Both the position numbers and the translations under genes were made by a program. Shown piece after piece: positions 1 through 7,217 of a stretch of DNA of 39,939 bases. Source of the DNA: Actinomycetota bacterium (GTDB taxonomy: Bacteria; Actinomycetota; UBA4738; HRBIN12); assembly GCA_005885035.1 (NCBI GenBank), contig VAXZ01000059.1, forward strand, positions 1 through 39,939, in the 5' to 3' direction. Position 1 is the first letter of the stretch. Each line of letters starts with the position of its first letter. The notes beneath the pieces were generated by a model, which saw nothing but the letters and a program-made list of their open reading frames with translations, was not told the origin of the DNA and made no database searches.

Positions 1-614
1 ACGATCTTCCAGCTCCCTCCGACACGCTGGAAGAAGAACCGGCCCGAGCTCTCGAACCTCGTGTTCGACGATCCAGCGATCCTCCGGCCGAGCGCTCGGA
101 ATCGCGCGTTCACCAGGACCATCACCGGCTTGCCCTTCCGATCGAGCAGGACCCTCGTGTTGATCGCCGACGGACGCGGCACGATCGCGTCGTACGCCTC
201 GCCGGCCGTCGCACCCGCGGTAAGGACCCGGACGTCTTTCCGGGCCTGAGCCCGCGCGGCCGTCGCGAAGTCCTGCCAGAGGCTCTCGTAGGTTCCGCTG
301 TGCCAATGCGCGGGATCCAAGAAGGCACTTCGGTAGAGCCGTGTGATCGACGCGATCGCGTGCTTCGACGCGAGCTTGGATGCCCCGCCGAGACGCAGGA
401 GCGGATCGGTCCGGACCGGCTTCCTCGATCTGATCGCGGCTGTGGGAAGAGCGCCGGACCGGCCGACCGCGAACGCGAACGCCGGTGTTCGTTCCGGGCC
501 GGTCTGGATGATCGAGGGGGTGATCCGGTCGTCCCGGGATCCGAACACGAACGCGATCACGGCGATCGCTGCGACCAGTACCACCCCGGCCGCGATCATC
601 CGCCAAGAACGCAC
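1..614 (-). CDS. Membrane-anchored protein of unknown function (3' end cut by window)
   Basis: An open minus-strand frame runs from a GTG at 614 to the window edge, so the C-terminus is missing. The N-terminus has a short basic start and one hydrophobic segment (about residues 7-25, rich in Val/Ala/Ile), which fits an uncleaved signal anchor or signal peptide. About 180 residues with no catalytic motif I recognise follow. The last visible part (FFFQRVGGSWKI) resembles the closing strand of NTF2-like/SnoaL-like folds, but this is only an impression. I found no strong ribosome binding site; the frame stays open upstream of the GTG without a better start. It is probably an extracytoplasmic protein. 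Confidence 0.55.
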   Translation of the reverse strand, partial: MRSWRMIAAGVVLVAAIAVIAFVFGSRDDRITPSIIQTGPERTPAFAFAVGRSGALPTAAIRSRKPVRTDPLLRLGGASKLASKHAIASITRLYRSAFLDPAHWHSGTYESLWQDFATAARAQARKDVRVLTAGATAGEAYDAIVPRPSAINTRVLLDRKGKPVMVLVNARFRALGRRIAGSSNTRFESSGRFFFQRVGGSWKI

Positions 615-832
615 GAGGCTCGATCCCGCTAAGACGCGTTCAGCCCGTTCGGGCCGGTCGTTCCGTCATGTACGGTCGCAGTCGTTGCGACGAAGGATCC
701 TCTGTGGACTCGCATGGATCCGGGGGCCATCCCTACAGACTCGCGGACGCAACACGCTAGCACCATCGGCGAGAGCGACATACATTCGTTCGCGATCGGT
801 TTGCGCAATCTCGCCTCCCTACCGTTGGATCA
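615..832. other. Intergenic region, no gene seen
   Basis: This 218-bp gap separates two minus-strand genes. I see no convincing ORF, RNA gene or intrinsic terminator. It probably carries the promoter of the anchored protein that starts at 614. Confidence 0.4.
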
Positions 833-2137
833 TCAGGCGAGGTGGGCCCGCAACAGGTGCACCGTTCCGGACACGCCTTTGAGCTCCACCGGGCCGATGT
901 CTCCGAACGCGATCCCCGTCTCCTGCGAGGCGTCGGCCACCGCCTGGCTGACCAGCACTTCGCCCTGCCGCGCATAGTCGGCGATACGCGCAGAGAGGTT
1001 CACCGTCTGGCCGAAGTAGTCGCCCTCCTGGAACAGGACCGGACCCGCGTGCAGGCCCACGTGGGCTGGCGGCAACCCGGCGGCGGCCAACCCGTCCACC
1101 ATCTCGAGGGCGGCACGAACGCCGGGGCCCGGATCTCCGAAGTAGAACATGACGCCGTCGCCCAGCCACTTGATCGGCTTGCCGCCGTGCTGCACGGAGC
1201 TGCGCTGCACCAGCCGCGCGACCGTCGTCGACAGATCGGCCGCGGCATCGTCGCCGCGTTCCTGGGTGAGCCGCGTGTATCCGCTGATATCAAGGAAGCA
1301 GATCGCCGGTTGTCGCTCGAGGCGGCTATGGATCCCGGCCTTCGCCATCATCATCTCGAACCCTTCGATGATGTTGGCGGTCCAGGCGCGAGCCTGCTGG
1401 GCGTGATACATGGCCAGGACGGCTTGCTCCGCCAGCGGGGCGATCCGGTCGGCGAGGTCGGCGTTCGCGATCTCCTCCGGGCCCTTGCCCGCCACCATGG
1501 CTGGCTCGATCACCTCGGAGTTCCACCAGGCCCCTTCCTGTTCAGTGATCCGGCGGGTGCTGTCGCCCTGCACACGGATCAGACGCTCGATCGCGGGCGC
1601 CCGGAATCCTTCCGCGACCTGGAGTTCGATGAACGGCACGATCGCCATCTCATCGTCGCGAAGTCGGTCATCGGGGGATGGTTGCGCCATGCCGATCGCT
1701 TCGCGGACGACCATCAGCAGGTCGAGCGGGATGCCGGTCCGGTCGCTGACCTGGCGGAACGTCTCGGACGCGAGTGCCGCGAACCGCTCGTAGCTGGCCG
1801 CGTCGAGGAAAGAGAGCGACAGGGCATCGCTCTGGATGCCCGCGGCCAGACCTTCGAGCGGGATCCCAGCATCCTCGAGCGACTTGGCCATCAGCACGCG
1901 CCGCACGTCGCCCGGCGAGAAACGATCCGGTTCCTCGGGTGCAAGGATGCCGAGGTCCACCAGTCGAACGAGATAGGAAGGTTCGACCCCTACCCGCTCA
2001 GCGGCATCCTCGCGTGAATACCAGATCACGGCGCCAGCGTACTGGGCCGCTGCCGTACCTCTCGGGATGCCGGCGAGACCGATGGATGGGATCTTATCGA
2101 GGTGATGTCCTTCGGAGGACCGGAGTCCGATCGACAC
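833..2137 (-). CDS. Class III adenylate/guanylate cyclase with N-terminal MerR-like helix-turn-helix
   Basis: Predicted soluble cyclase making cAMP (less likely cGMP) from the NTP. Residues about 37-100 read like a MerR-type winged helix (YSREDAAERVGV, then a 'LGILAPEEPDRFSPGDVRRV' wing). An all-helical middle region follows, as in actinobacterial cyclases with regulatory domains such as Rv1264 and Rv2212, and then a C-terminal cyclase homology domain (about 277-430). Visible catalytic residues are metal-binding Asp283 (FLDISGYT) and Asp327 (LGDGVMFYF), the purine-selecting Lys323, and transition-state Asn380 and Arg384 (TVNLSAR). The second purine-contact position, usually Asp in G-D-x-V-N, is Gln377 here, a variation seen in some family members. 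The start is GTG 2137 with AAGGA about 11 nt upstream; a second GTG at 2029 would begin exactly at the helix-turn-helix. The 5' end lies head to head with the frameshifted membrane gene. Confidence 0.85.
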   Translation of the reverse strand: MSIGLRSSEGHHLDKIPSIGLAGIPRGTAAAQYAGAVIWYSREDAAERVGVEPSYLVRLVDLGILAPEEPDRFSPGDVRRVLMAKSLEDAGIPLEGLAAGIQSDALSLSFLDAASYERFAALASETFRQVSDRTGIPLDLLMVVREAIGMAQPSPDDRLRDDEMAIVPFIELQVAEGFRAPAIERLIRVQGDSTRRITEQEGAWWNSEVIEPAMVAGKGPEEIANADLADRIAPLAEQAVLAMYHAQQARAWTANIIEGFEMMMAKAGIHSRLERQPAICFLDISGYTRLTQERGDDAAADLSTTVARLVQRSSVQHGGKPIKWLGDGVMFYFGDPGPGVRAALEMVDGLAAAGLPPAHVGLHAGPVLFQEGDYFGQTVNLSARIADYARQGEVLVSQAVADASQETGIAFGDIGPVELKGVSGTVHLLRAHLA

Positions 2138-2154
2138 GGCGTTGTCGTTCCTTC

Positions 2155-2726
2155 GTGATCTTCCTCTTCGCAGCGATCGTGGGTCTCGTGTTCGGCGCGT
2201 CTGTTCAGTACCTCGGGAGCATGTCGTGGCTCGGGGCTTGGACAGCGACCGCCGCGCAGATGTCCGCGCCCTGGCTCATCCTGCCCTTCGTGTTCGGGAT
2301 CACTCAGCAGCGCCGGTGGAGAGCTGCCGCGCTCGGTCTCAGCGTGACGTTTTCAGCACTGCGCGGCTACTGGGCCATGACCTACAGCCCCATGGAGATC
2401 CATCCGTGGACCTTCGACCGATTCACTTCAGGGATGGTCGCGGTGACGACCAGAGGCTGGTTCAACCGGTGGTCATCCTCGCCGGTCTGGTGATGGGACC
2501 GTTGTTCGGGCTGCTTGGGCAGCGTTGGCGGGTCGGTCGGTCGTGGGTCAGTGCTGCCATCGTTGCGGGCGCTCTCTGCCTGGAGCCGTTGGCCCGGCTG
2601 GCTGCCGGACAACTGATGCCGTCCGCCCCGGTGTGGACGGTCGAGGTCACGTCCGGGGCCGTGGTTGGCGCACTCTTCGTGTACGCGGTGCTGGGATCCC
2701 GGCGCGCGAGTCGACTGTCGCCGTAG
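2155..2726 (+). pseudogene. Multipass membrane protein resembling DUF6518, broken by one frameshift
   Basis: Two overlapping frames together make one protein of about 190 residues. The first frame (from GTG 2155) gives VIFLFAAIVGLVFGASVQYLG, then SAPWLILPFVFG and a Gly-Tyr-Trp-x-Met-Thr helix. At about 2462-2470 the conserved reading continues in the next frame with PVVILAGLVMGPLFGLLGQRW and runs to the stop at 2726. Adding one C to the short C run near 2465 restores ...RGWFNPVVILAG... . The pattern (an SAPWL helix, then a 'VILGGLVTGPLFG'-like helix, then an Arg-rich loop) matches actinobacterial membrane proteins I associate with DUF6518; their function is unknown. It is either a sequencing error or a fresh mutation, because both halves are otherwise intact. 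The start codon is uncertain. Confidence 0.6.
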
Positions 2727-2800
2727 TCCAAGTGTCTACGGGCCCGCTCGGATCCTCCCCGCCCCTCGACGTGGCCTTCCGGGCGTTTCACACTGGCTGG

Positions 2801-3475
2801 ATGAGACGGCGGTCCTCGACCGGTATCCTCGTCTTGTTCCTCCTCGCTGCAGCGTGTACGTCGACGTCGACGACGAAGGTTATCCAAACATCACCGTCTT
2901 CGACGTCAGCAAGTCTCCTCAACACAGACGGCTACGCGCTCCTCTGCGGTGGGGCGTCGTGCGATGTCCCTTCCGGCGGTGTCCCCGGCATGCTGTGGAG
3001 GCCGCTCAGCCTTCCGACGCTGGGCACGGGCGAGACGTGCCCAGTCGCGGCCGCCCATCGCGTTTCCCGCAGGTACGGTCCAGCAGTCGGTGACGGCCCC
3101 GTCCTCGCGGTGGGGCTAGCGAGTAAGACGGTCCTTCCGTTCGAGTACCCGCCGAGCAAGAGATCGATCTTCTACGGCAGCAAGTGGGGAGGGAGCAAGG
3201 TGCTCTGGATAGGGGATCCCTCCTACGCGGGGCCCGTGTTGATCCGAGGCGCGCAGCTCGACGGCCGCCACCTGGTTGGCTTCTCCGTCGGCGATGGCTC
3301 GACTGCGTATAACAACCTTCAGTTCCCCCCGGGAAGAGCACCGGAAGGCAACGACGGCTGGCGAGAGTGGCCGAGCGAAACACGGCTACAGGCGTCCGGC
3401 TGCTACGCCTACCAGGTGGACGGGACCAGCTTCAGTGAGGTCATCGTATTTCGAGCGGTCGCGACCCATCCATGA
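2801..3475 (+). CDS. Predicted lipoprotein of unknown function
   Basis: The ATG at 2801 opens a 224-residue frame with a typical lipoprotein signal: basic MRRRSS, a hydrophobic stretch, then LLAAAC with the modified cysteine at residue 19. A Ser/Thr-rich linker follows, then a globular part with six further cysteines, several in CGGASCDVP and GETCPVAAA, which could form disulfides outside the membrane. I do not recognise the fold. The gene stands alone between the DUF6518-like gene and the ilv promoter, 10 bp before the -35 box at 3486. There is no strong ribosome binding site, so the start is chosen by the signal peptide. Confidence 0.7.
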   Translation: MRRRSSTGILVLFLLAAACTSTSTTKVIQTSPSSTSASLLNTDGYALLCGGASCDVPSGGVPGMLWRPLSLPTLGTGETCPVAAAHRVSRRYGPAVGDGPVLAVGLASKTVLPFEYPPSKRSIFYGSKWGGSKVLWIGDPSYAGPVLIRGAQLDGRHLVGFSVGDGSTAYNNLQFPPGRAPEGNDGWREWPSETRLQASGCYAYQVDGTSFSEVIVFRAVATHP

Positions 3476-3485
3476 CCCAACGGGG

Positions 3486-3513
3486 TTGACACCTCGTTCG
3501 CTGCCCCTACACT
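3486..3513 (+). promoter_or_regulatory. Promoter of the ilv-leu-cim operon
   Basis: A perfect TTGACA (3486-3491) is separated by 16 bp from TACACT (3508-3513), a good sigma-70/SigA-type pair. The expected start of transcription is about 3519-3521, only 2-4 nt before the ATG of the leader peptide at 3523, so the leader peptide would be translated from a nearly leaderless transcript. Position and spacing are seen directly; activity is inferred. Confidence 0.75.
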
Positions 3514-3522
3514 AACTGGACC

Positions 3523-3573
3523 ATGTCGACCATGGCTGTGACCGGACGCAGCACCCTCGTACTTATCGCATAG
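3523..3573 (+). CDS. Branched-chain amino acid leader peptide (attenuator peptide)
   Basis: A 16-codon ORF, MSTMAVTGRSTLVLIA, ends in four consecutive control codons for Leu-Val-Leu-Ile (3556-3567), one Ala codon and TAG. It lies just downstream of a strong promoter and upstream of a GC hairpin plus an intrinsic terminator, ahead of ilvB. This is the textbook arrangement of an ilv attenuator: scarce charged Leu/Val/Ile tRNA would stall the ribosome on the control codons and prevent termination. The peptide has no room for a Shine-Dalgarno sequence, so leaderless initiation is likely. It is too short for most gene callers. The function is inferred from position and codon content. Confidence 0.8.
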   Translation: MSTMAVTGRSTLVLIA

Positions 3574-3608
3574 GCGCGGGCGGGCGATAGCCCGACAGAC
3601 CCCGCGCC
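3573..3608 (+). promoter_or_regulatory. Attenuator stem-loop between leader peptide and terminator
   Basis: GGCGCGGG (3573-3580) pairs exactly with CCCGCGCC (3601-3608). Inside it CGGGC (3581-3585) pairs with GCCCG (3590-3594) around a GATA loop. The stem begins at the last base of the leader stop codon, so a ribosome on the leader would melt it. A GGGCG at 3582-3586 could alternatively pair with CGCCC at 3612-3616, which contains the start of the terminator's left arm, giving a candidate antiterminator. Pairings are seen in sequence; the switching scheme is inference. Confidence 0.65.
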
Positions 3609-3613
3609 AGACG

Positions 3614-3638
3614 CCCCTCGCCACGCGAGGGGTTTTTT
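3614..3638 (+). terminator. Intrinsic terminator of the ilv attenuator
   Basis: CCCCTCG (3614-3620), a 5-nt loop (CCACG) and CGAGGGG (3626-3632) form a perfect 7-bp stem followed at once by six T residues (3633-3638). It sits between the leader peptide and the first structural gene, so it would act as the regulated stop of the attenuator. Confidence 0.85.
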
Positions 3639-3706
3639 CTACCCAGGGTTCGGATGAACGCCGAGCGACGGGTCAGCGACAAGGCCACCGCCAGGAAGGA
3701 GTCACG

Positions 3707-4024
3707 ATGAGGTACGAATTCGATCGGAACGGCATCGTCGTCGCGAGCGTGCTGTGGGAAGGGCCTGGACAGGTGACCGTCGAGACAGCGGACAGCAGCA
3801 CCCGCGCGGTCGTCGACCGATACCTGTCCTCCGAGGTCGTGTACATGGGCGGTGGGTTCGGCCTCGACGAGGACCAGAGCGGCGACGTCCTGCAGCTGCG
3901 CCGGCGTGACTGGACCCCATGGGAGTTCGAGCGCGCGTGCAGGAACCTTGCGCACCGGTTGCAGGCGACCGTCCGTAGGGTCGAGACCGGACCGGTCGAG
4001 GACCGGGAGGCGGCCGCGCGATGA
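3707..4024 (+). CDS. Small soluble protein of unknown function, first gene after the ilv attenuator
   Basis: A 105-residue ORF with an excellent ribosome binding site (AAGGAG at 3696-3701, five bases before ATG 3707). Its stop overlaps the ilvB start as ATGA (4021-4024), so the two are translationally coupled and share the attenuated transcript. The protein has no membrane segment or signal. The N-terminal half looks like a beta-sheet ([25 protein letters not shown]), and the C-terminal half is acidic then Arg-rich ([25 protein letters not shown]). I do not recognise the family. Its position suggests a role linked to acetolactate synthase or its regulation, but nothing in the residues proves it. 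Confidence 0.75.
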   Translation: MRYEFDRNGIVVASVLWEGPGQVTVETADSSTRAVVDRYLSSEVVYMGGGFGLDEDQSGDVLQLRRRDWTPWEFERACRNLAHRLQATVRRVETGPVEDREAAAR

Positions 4025-5650
4025 AGGTCACCGGGGCCCTTGCCCTCTTGCGGGCTCTCGAGCACGAAGGGGTCGAGGTGATCTTCGGCATCCCGGGCGG
4101 GGCGAGCATGCCCATCTACGATCCGTTGGTCGATGGCTCGTCGATCCGGCACATCCTGTGTCGCCATGAACAGGGCGCGGGGCATGCCGCCGAAGGTTAC
4201 GCATGGGCCACCGGGCGGGTCGGCGTGTGCATGGCGACGTCCGGTCCCGGCGGGACCAACCTCGTCACGCCGATCGCAGACGCGAAGATGGATTCGGTCC
4301 CGCTCGTCGCGATCACCGGGCAGGTGCCGACCCCCGTGGTGGGCAACGACGCCTTCCAGGAGGCCGACATCACGGGCATCACGATGCCCATCACGAAACA
4401 CAACTTCCTGGTGAAGGATCCCGCGCTGATCGCTGAGACCGTGCGCGAGGCGTTCCACATCGCCTCGACCGGCCGCCCGGGCCCCGTCCTGATGGATCTC
4501 CCGAAGGACGTGCTCCTTGCGGAGACGACCTGGAGCTGGCCCGAGCGCATCAACCTGCCGGGGTATAAGCCCACGACGAGGGGCAACCAACGGCAGGTCG
4601 TGGAGGCCGTCAAGCTGATCATGGCGGCGGAGCGGCCCGTGCTGTACGTCGGCGGCGGGGTGATCAAGGCCGATGCGCACGCCGAGCTTGCGAAGCTCGC
4701 GACCGTCGGTCGGCTCCCGGTCGTCACCACCCTGATGGCGCGTGGTGCGTTCCCCGACTCGCACGAGCTGTGTCTGGGCATGCCGGGGATGCACGGCAAC
4801 TACACGGCCGTCACCTCGATCCAGAAGGCTGATGTGCTCGTGGCGCTCGGGACCCGCTTCGACGACCGGGTGACGGGGAAGTTGGCGGCGTTCGCTCCGA
4901 ACGCGAAGGTGATCCACGTCGACATCGATCCAGCGGAGATCGGGAAGAACCGCGTCGCCGACGTGCCGATCGTCGGCGATTGCAAAGACGTGATCGCGAA
5001 GCTGGCCGCCGAGCTGGATGCCCGCCAGCACGAGGCGGGTGGGGTGCCGGACCGCTCCGCATGGCTCGGGCAGCTCGCCGACTGGCAACGGCGGTTCCCA
5101 TACCGCTTCGACCAGCGACCGGACGGTCCCCTCAAGCCGCAGTTCTGCGTCGAACGCCTCCGCGAACATGCGGACGACGGCGGCGATGGGCGCCAAGGTC
5201 GGCCAGCCCGGCAAGCGGGTGCTGGCCATCGACGGCGACGGCTGTTTCCAGATGACGGCACAGGAGCTCGCGACCAGCACCACCGAGAAGATCCCGTTCA
5301 TCACGGCGATCCTGAACAACGGCTACCTGGGCATGGTGCGCCAATGGCAGGAGCTGTTCTTCGCTGAGCGGTATTCGGGCGTGTACCTCGACCCCGATGT
5401 GCCGGACTACGTGAAGCTCGCCGAGGCCTACGGCGTGGTCGGGCTCCGTGCGGACCATCCGGGCGAGGTCGACGCGGTGATCGAGAAAGCCTTCTCGGTG
5501 GAAGACCGAAGTGTCGTGATCGACTTCCGGGTGGATCCGCGAGAGATGGTGTTCCCGATGGTCCCGGCCGGCGCGTCGAACGATGACATCATCCTCGACC
5601 CCGAGGGCGCGACGCCCACGAGCGACCCCGCGGAGGCTCCGATCGTATGA
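4021..5650 (+). pseudogene. ilvB: Acetolactate synthase large subunit, interrupted by an internal deletion/frameshift
   Basis: Acetohydroxyacid synthase catalytic subunit, the first common step of Val/Leu/Ile synthesis, dependent on ThDP, Mg and FAD. The N-terminal ThDP domain is intact, with catalytic Glu50 ([15 protein letters not shown]), followed by the central FAD-type domain ([31 protein letters not shown]). The frame holds to about 5175 ([11 protein letters not shown]) and conserved coding resumes in the next frame from about 5180 (AAMGAKVG, then the Mg/ThDP motif [20 protein letters not shown]) to the stop at 5650. Compared with IlvB proteins, about 40 residues between these points are absent, including the GVGQHQMW and SGGLGTMG motifs. 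The sum of the two parts is about 544 residues against about 590 usual. As read the gene cannot make an active enzyme. It could be an assembly loss, since the flanks show no decay. Confidence 0.85.
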
Positions 5651-6189
5651 GCAACGGCTCGGGCGGCGGCGGAACGCTCCATACGATCTCGGTCCTCGTC
5701 GAGGACAAACCCGGTGTGCTCACCCGCGTCGCCGGGCTCTTCTCCGCGCGCGGGTTCAACATCGATTCGCTCGCCGTGGGGCCGACCGAGTCCTCGGGTC
5801 TGTCGCGGATGACGATCGTGATCAACGTCGACACGAAGCCACTCGAACAGATCACGAAACAGCTGAACAAGCTGATCAACGTGATCAAGATCCTGGAGCA
5901 CGAACCGGGGTCGGCGGTCGAGCGCGAGCTGATGCTCGTCAAGGTCCGGGCGTCGGGCGACGATCGGGCGCGGGTGATGGAGATCGCCGAGGTGTTCAGG
6001 GTGAACATCGTCGATGTTACGGGGTCCACGCTCACCCTCGAGGCGACAGGAAAACCCGACAAGCTGGAGGCGCTGCTCTCCCTGCTGGATGACTTCGGCA
6101 TCGTGGAGCTGTCGCGCACCGGGCGGATCGCGCTCGGGCGCGGCGACCGGGGGATCAAGGAGCGCGTCCTCCGAGCGGCGAACGACTGA
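5647..6189 (+). CDS. ilvN: Acetolactate synthase regulatory (small) subunit
   Basis: A 180-residue regulatory subunit that stimulates IlvB and confers feedback inhibition by valine and related amino acids. The N-terminal ACT domain is clear ([33 protein letters not shown], given here only as its position, residues about 14-46). An ACT-like C-terminal domain follows with SALxLEATG-type and [18 protein letters not shown] motifs. The length is normal for the short IlvN/IlvH class. The ATG overlaps the ilvB stop (ATGA, 5647-5650), indicating coupled translation and a stoichiometric complex. The gene is intact, although its partner ilvB is interrupted in this sequence. Confidence 0.95.
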   Translation: MSNGSGGGGTLHTISVLVEDKPGVLTRVAGLFSARGFNIDSLAVGPTESSGLSRMTIVINVDTKPLEQITKQLNKLINVIKILEHEPGSAVERELMLVKVRASGDDRARVMEIAEVFRVNIVDVTGSTLTLEATGKPDKLEALLSLLDDFGIVELSRTGRIALGRGDRGIKERVLRAAND

Positions 6190-6206
6190 GGCGAAAGGCG
6201 ACCCAG

Positions 6207-7217
6207 ATGGCCACGATCTACTACGAGAAGGACACCGACCCCGGCGTATTGGCGGATCAGAAGATCGCGGTGCTCGGGTACGGCTCGCAGGGCCATGCCC
6301 ACGCGCAGAACCTGCGGGATAGCGGCCTTGACGTTCGGGTGGGGCTGCGGGCGGGCTCGTCGAGCCGGCCGAAGGCGGAGCAGGCCGGGCTCCGCGTCCT
6401 GGACATCGGTGACGCCGTCCGCGAAGCAGATGTGGCCATGGTCGTGCTGCCCGATACCTCGCACGGCGCCGTCTATGCCTCGGAGATCGCCCCGAACCTG
6501 AGGGACGGCGACATGTTGATGTTCGCCCACGGGTTCTCCGTGCACTTCGGCACGGTCGTGCCGCCCGCCGGGGTGGACGTCACGATGATCGCCCCGAAGG
6601 GTCCGGGGCATCTGGTCCGCCGAACGTACGAGCAGGGGATCGGGACGCCGGCGCTGGTCGCGGTCCAGCAGGACGCGACCGGCAAGGCGCGGGCGCGCGC
6701 GCTCGCCTACGGCTCCGCCATCGGCGCCGCGCGCGCCGGCATCATCGAGACCACCTTCAAGGAGGAGACCGAGACCGACCTGTTCGGCGAACAGACCGTG
6801 CTCTGCGGCGGGATCTCCGAGCTCATCCGCAACGGTTTCGACACGCTGGTCGCGGCCGGCTACCAGCCGGAGATCGCGTACTTCGAGTGCCTGCACGAGC
6901 TCAAGCTGATCATCGACCTGATCTACGAGGGCGGTCTGTCCTGGATGCGCTACTCGGTGTCGGACACCGCCGAGTGGGGCGACTACCAGAGCGGCCCGAA
7001 AGTGGTCGACGGTCCCTCGCGTGAGGCGATGCAACAGGTCCTGGCCGCGATCCAGGACGGTTCGTTCGCCAAGCGGTGGATCGGCGAGGCCGATGCCGGC
7101 TTCCCGGATTTCCTCCGACTTCGGCAGCAGGCGCAGACGTCCCAGCTGGAGCAGGTGGGACGGCAGCTGCGCCAGATGATGCCGTGGTTGGAGTCCGAGA
7201 AGAAGGTGCCGAGCTGA
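6207..7217 (+). CDS. ilvC: Ketol-acid reductoisomerase, NADP-dependent
   Basis: Second step of the branched-chain pathway: isomerises and reduces acetolactate or acetohydroxybutyrate to the dihydroxy acids. The 336-residue length is typical of class I enzymes. The Rossmann motif is [17 protein letters not shown] (about 26-42) with Arg and Ser residues after it (GLRAGSSS), as expected for NADPH. The substrate/Mg domain shows [24 protein letters not shown], and the acidic ligands in the ETDLFGEQ and [19 protein letters not shown] helices. It follows ilvN by 17 bp with a GAAAGG-type ribosome binding site, and its TGA overlaps the leuA ATG. Confidence 0.96.
   Translation: MATIYYEKDTDPGVLADQKIAVLGYGSQGHAHAQNLRDSGLDVRVGLRAGSSSRPKAEQAGLRVLDIGDAVREADVAMVVLPDTSHGAVYASEIAPNLRDGDMLMFAHGFSVHFGTVVPPAGVDVTMIAPKGPGHLVRRTYEQGIGTPALVAVQQDATGKARARALAYGSAIGAARAGIIETTFKEETETDLFGEQTVLCGGISELIRNGFDTLVAAGYQPEIAYFECLHELKLIIDLIYEGGLSWMRYSVSDTAEWGDYQSGPKVVDGPSREAMQQVLAAIQDGSFAKRWIGEADAGFPDFLRLRQQAQTSQLEQVGRQLRQMMPWLESEKKVPS

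Noticed and set aside
3673-5319. A 548-codon minus-strand frame opposite ilvB
   Set aside because: It is a shadow of the ilvB codon pattern, rich in Arg and His, without recognisable domains; ilvB motifs are unmistakable on the other strand.
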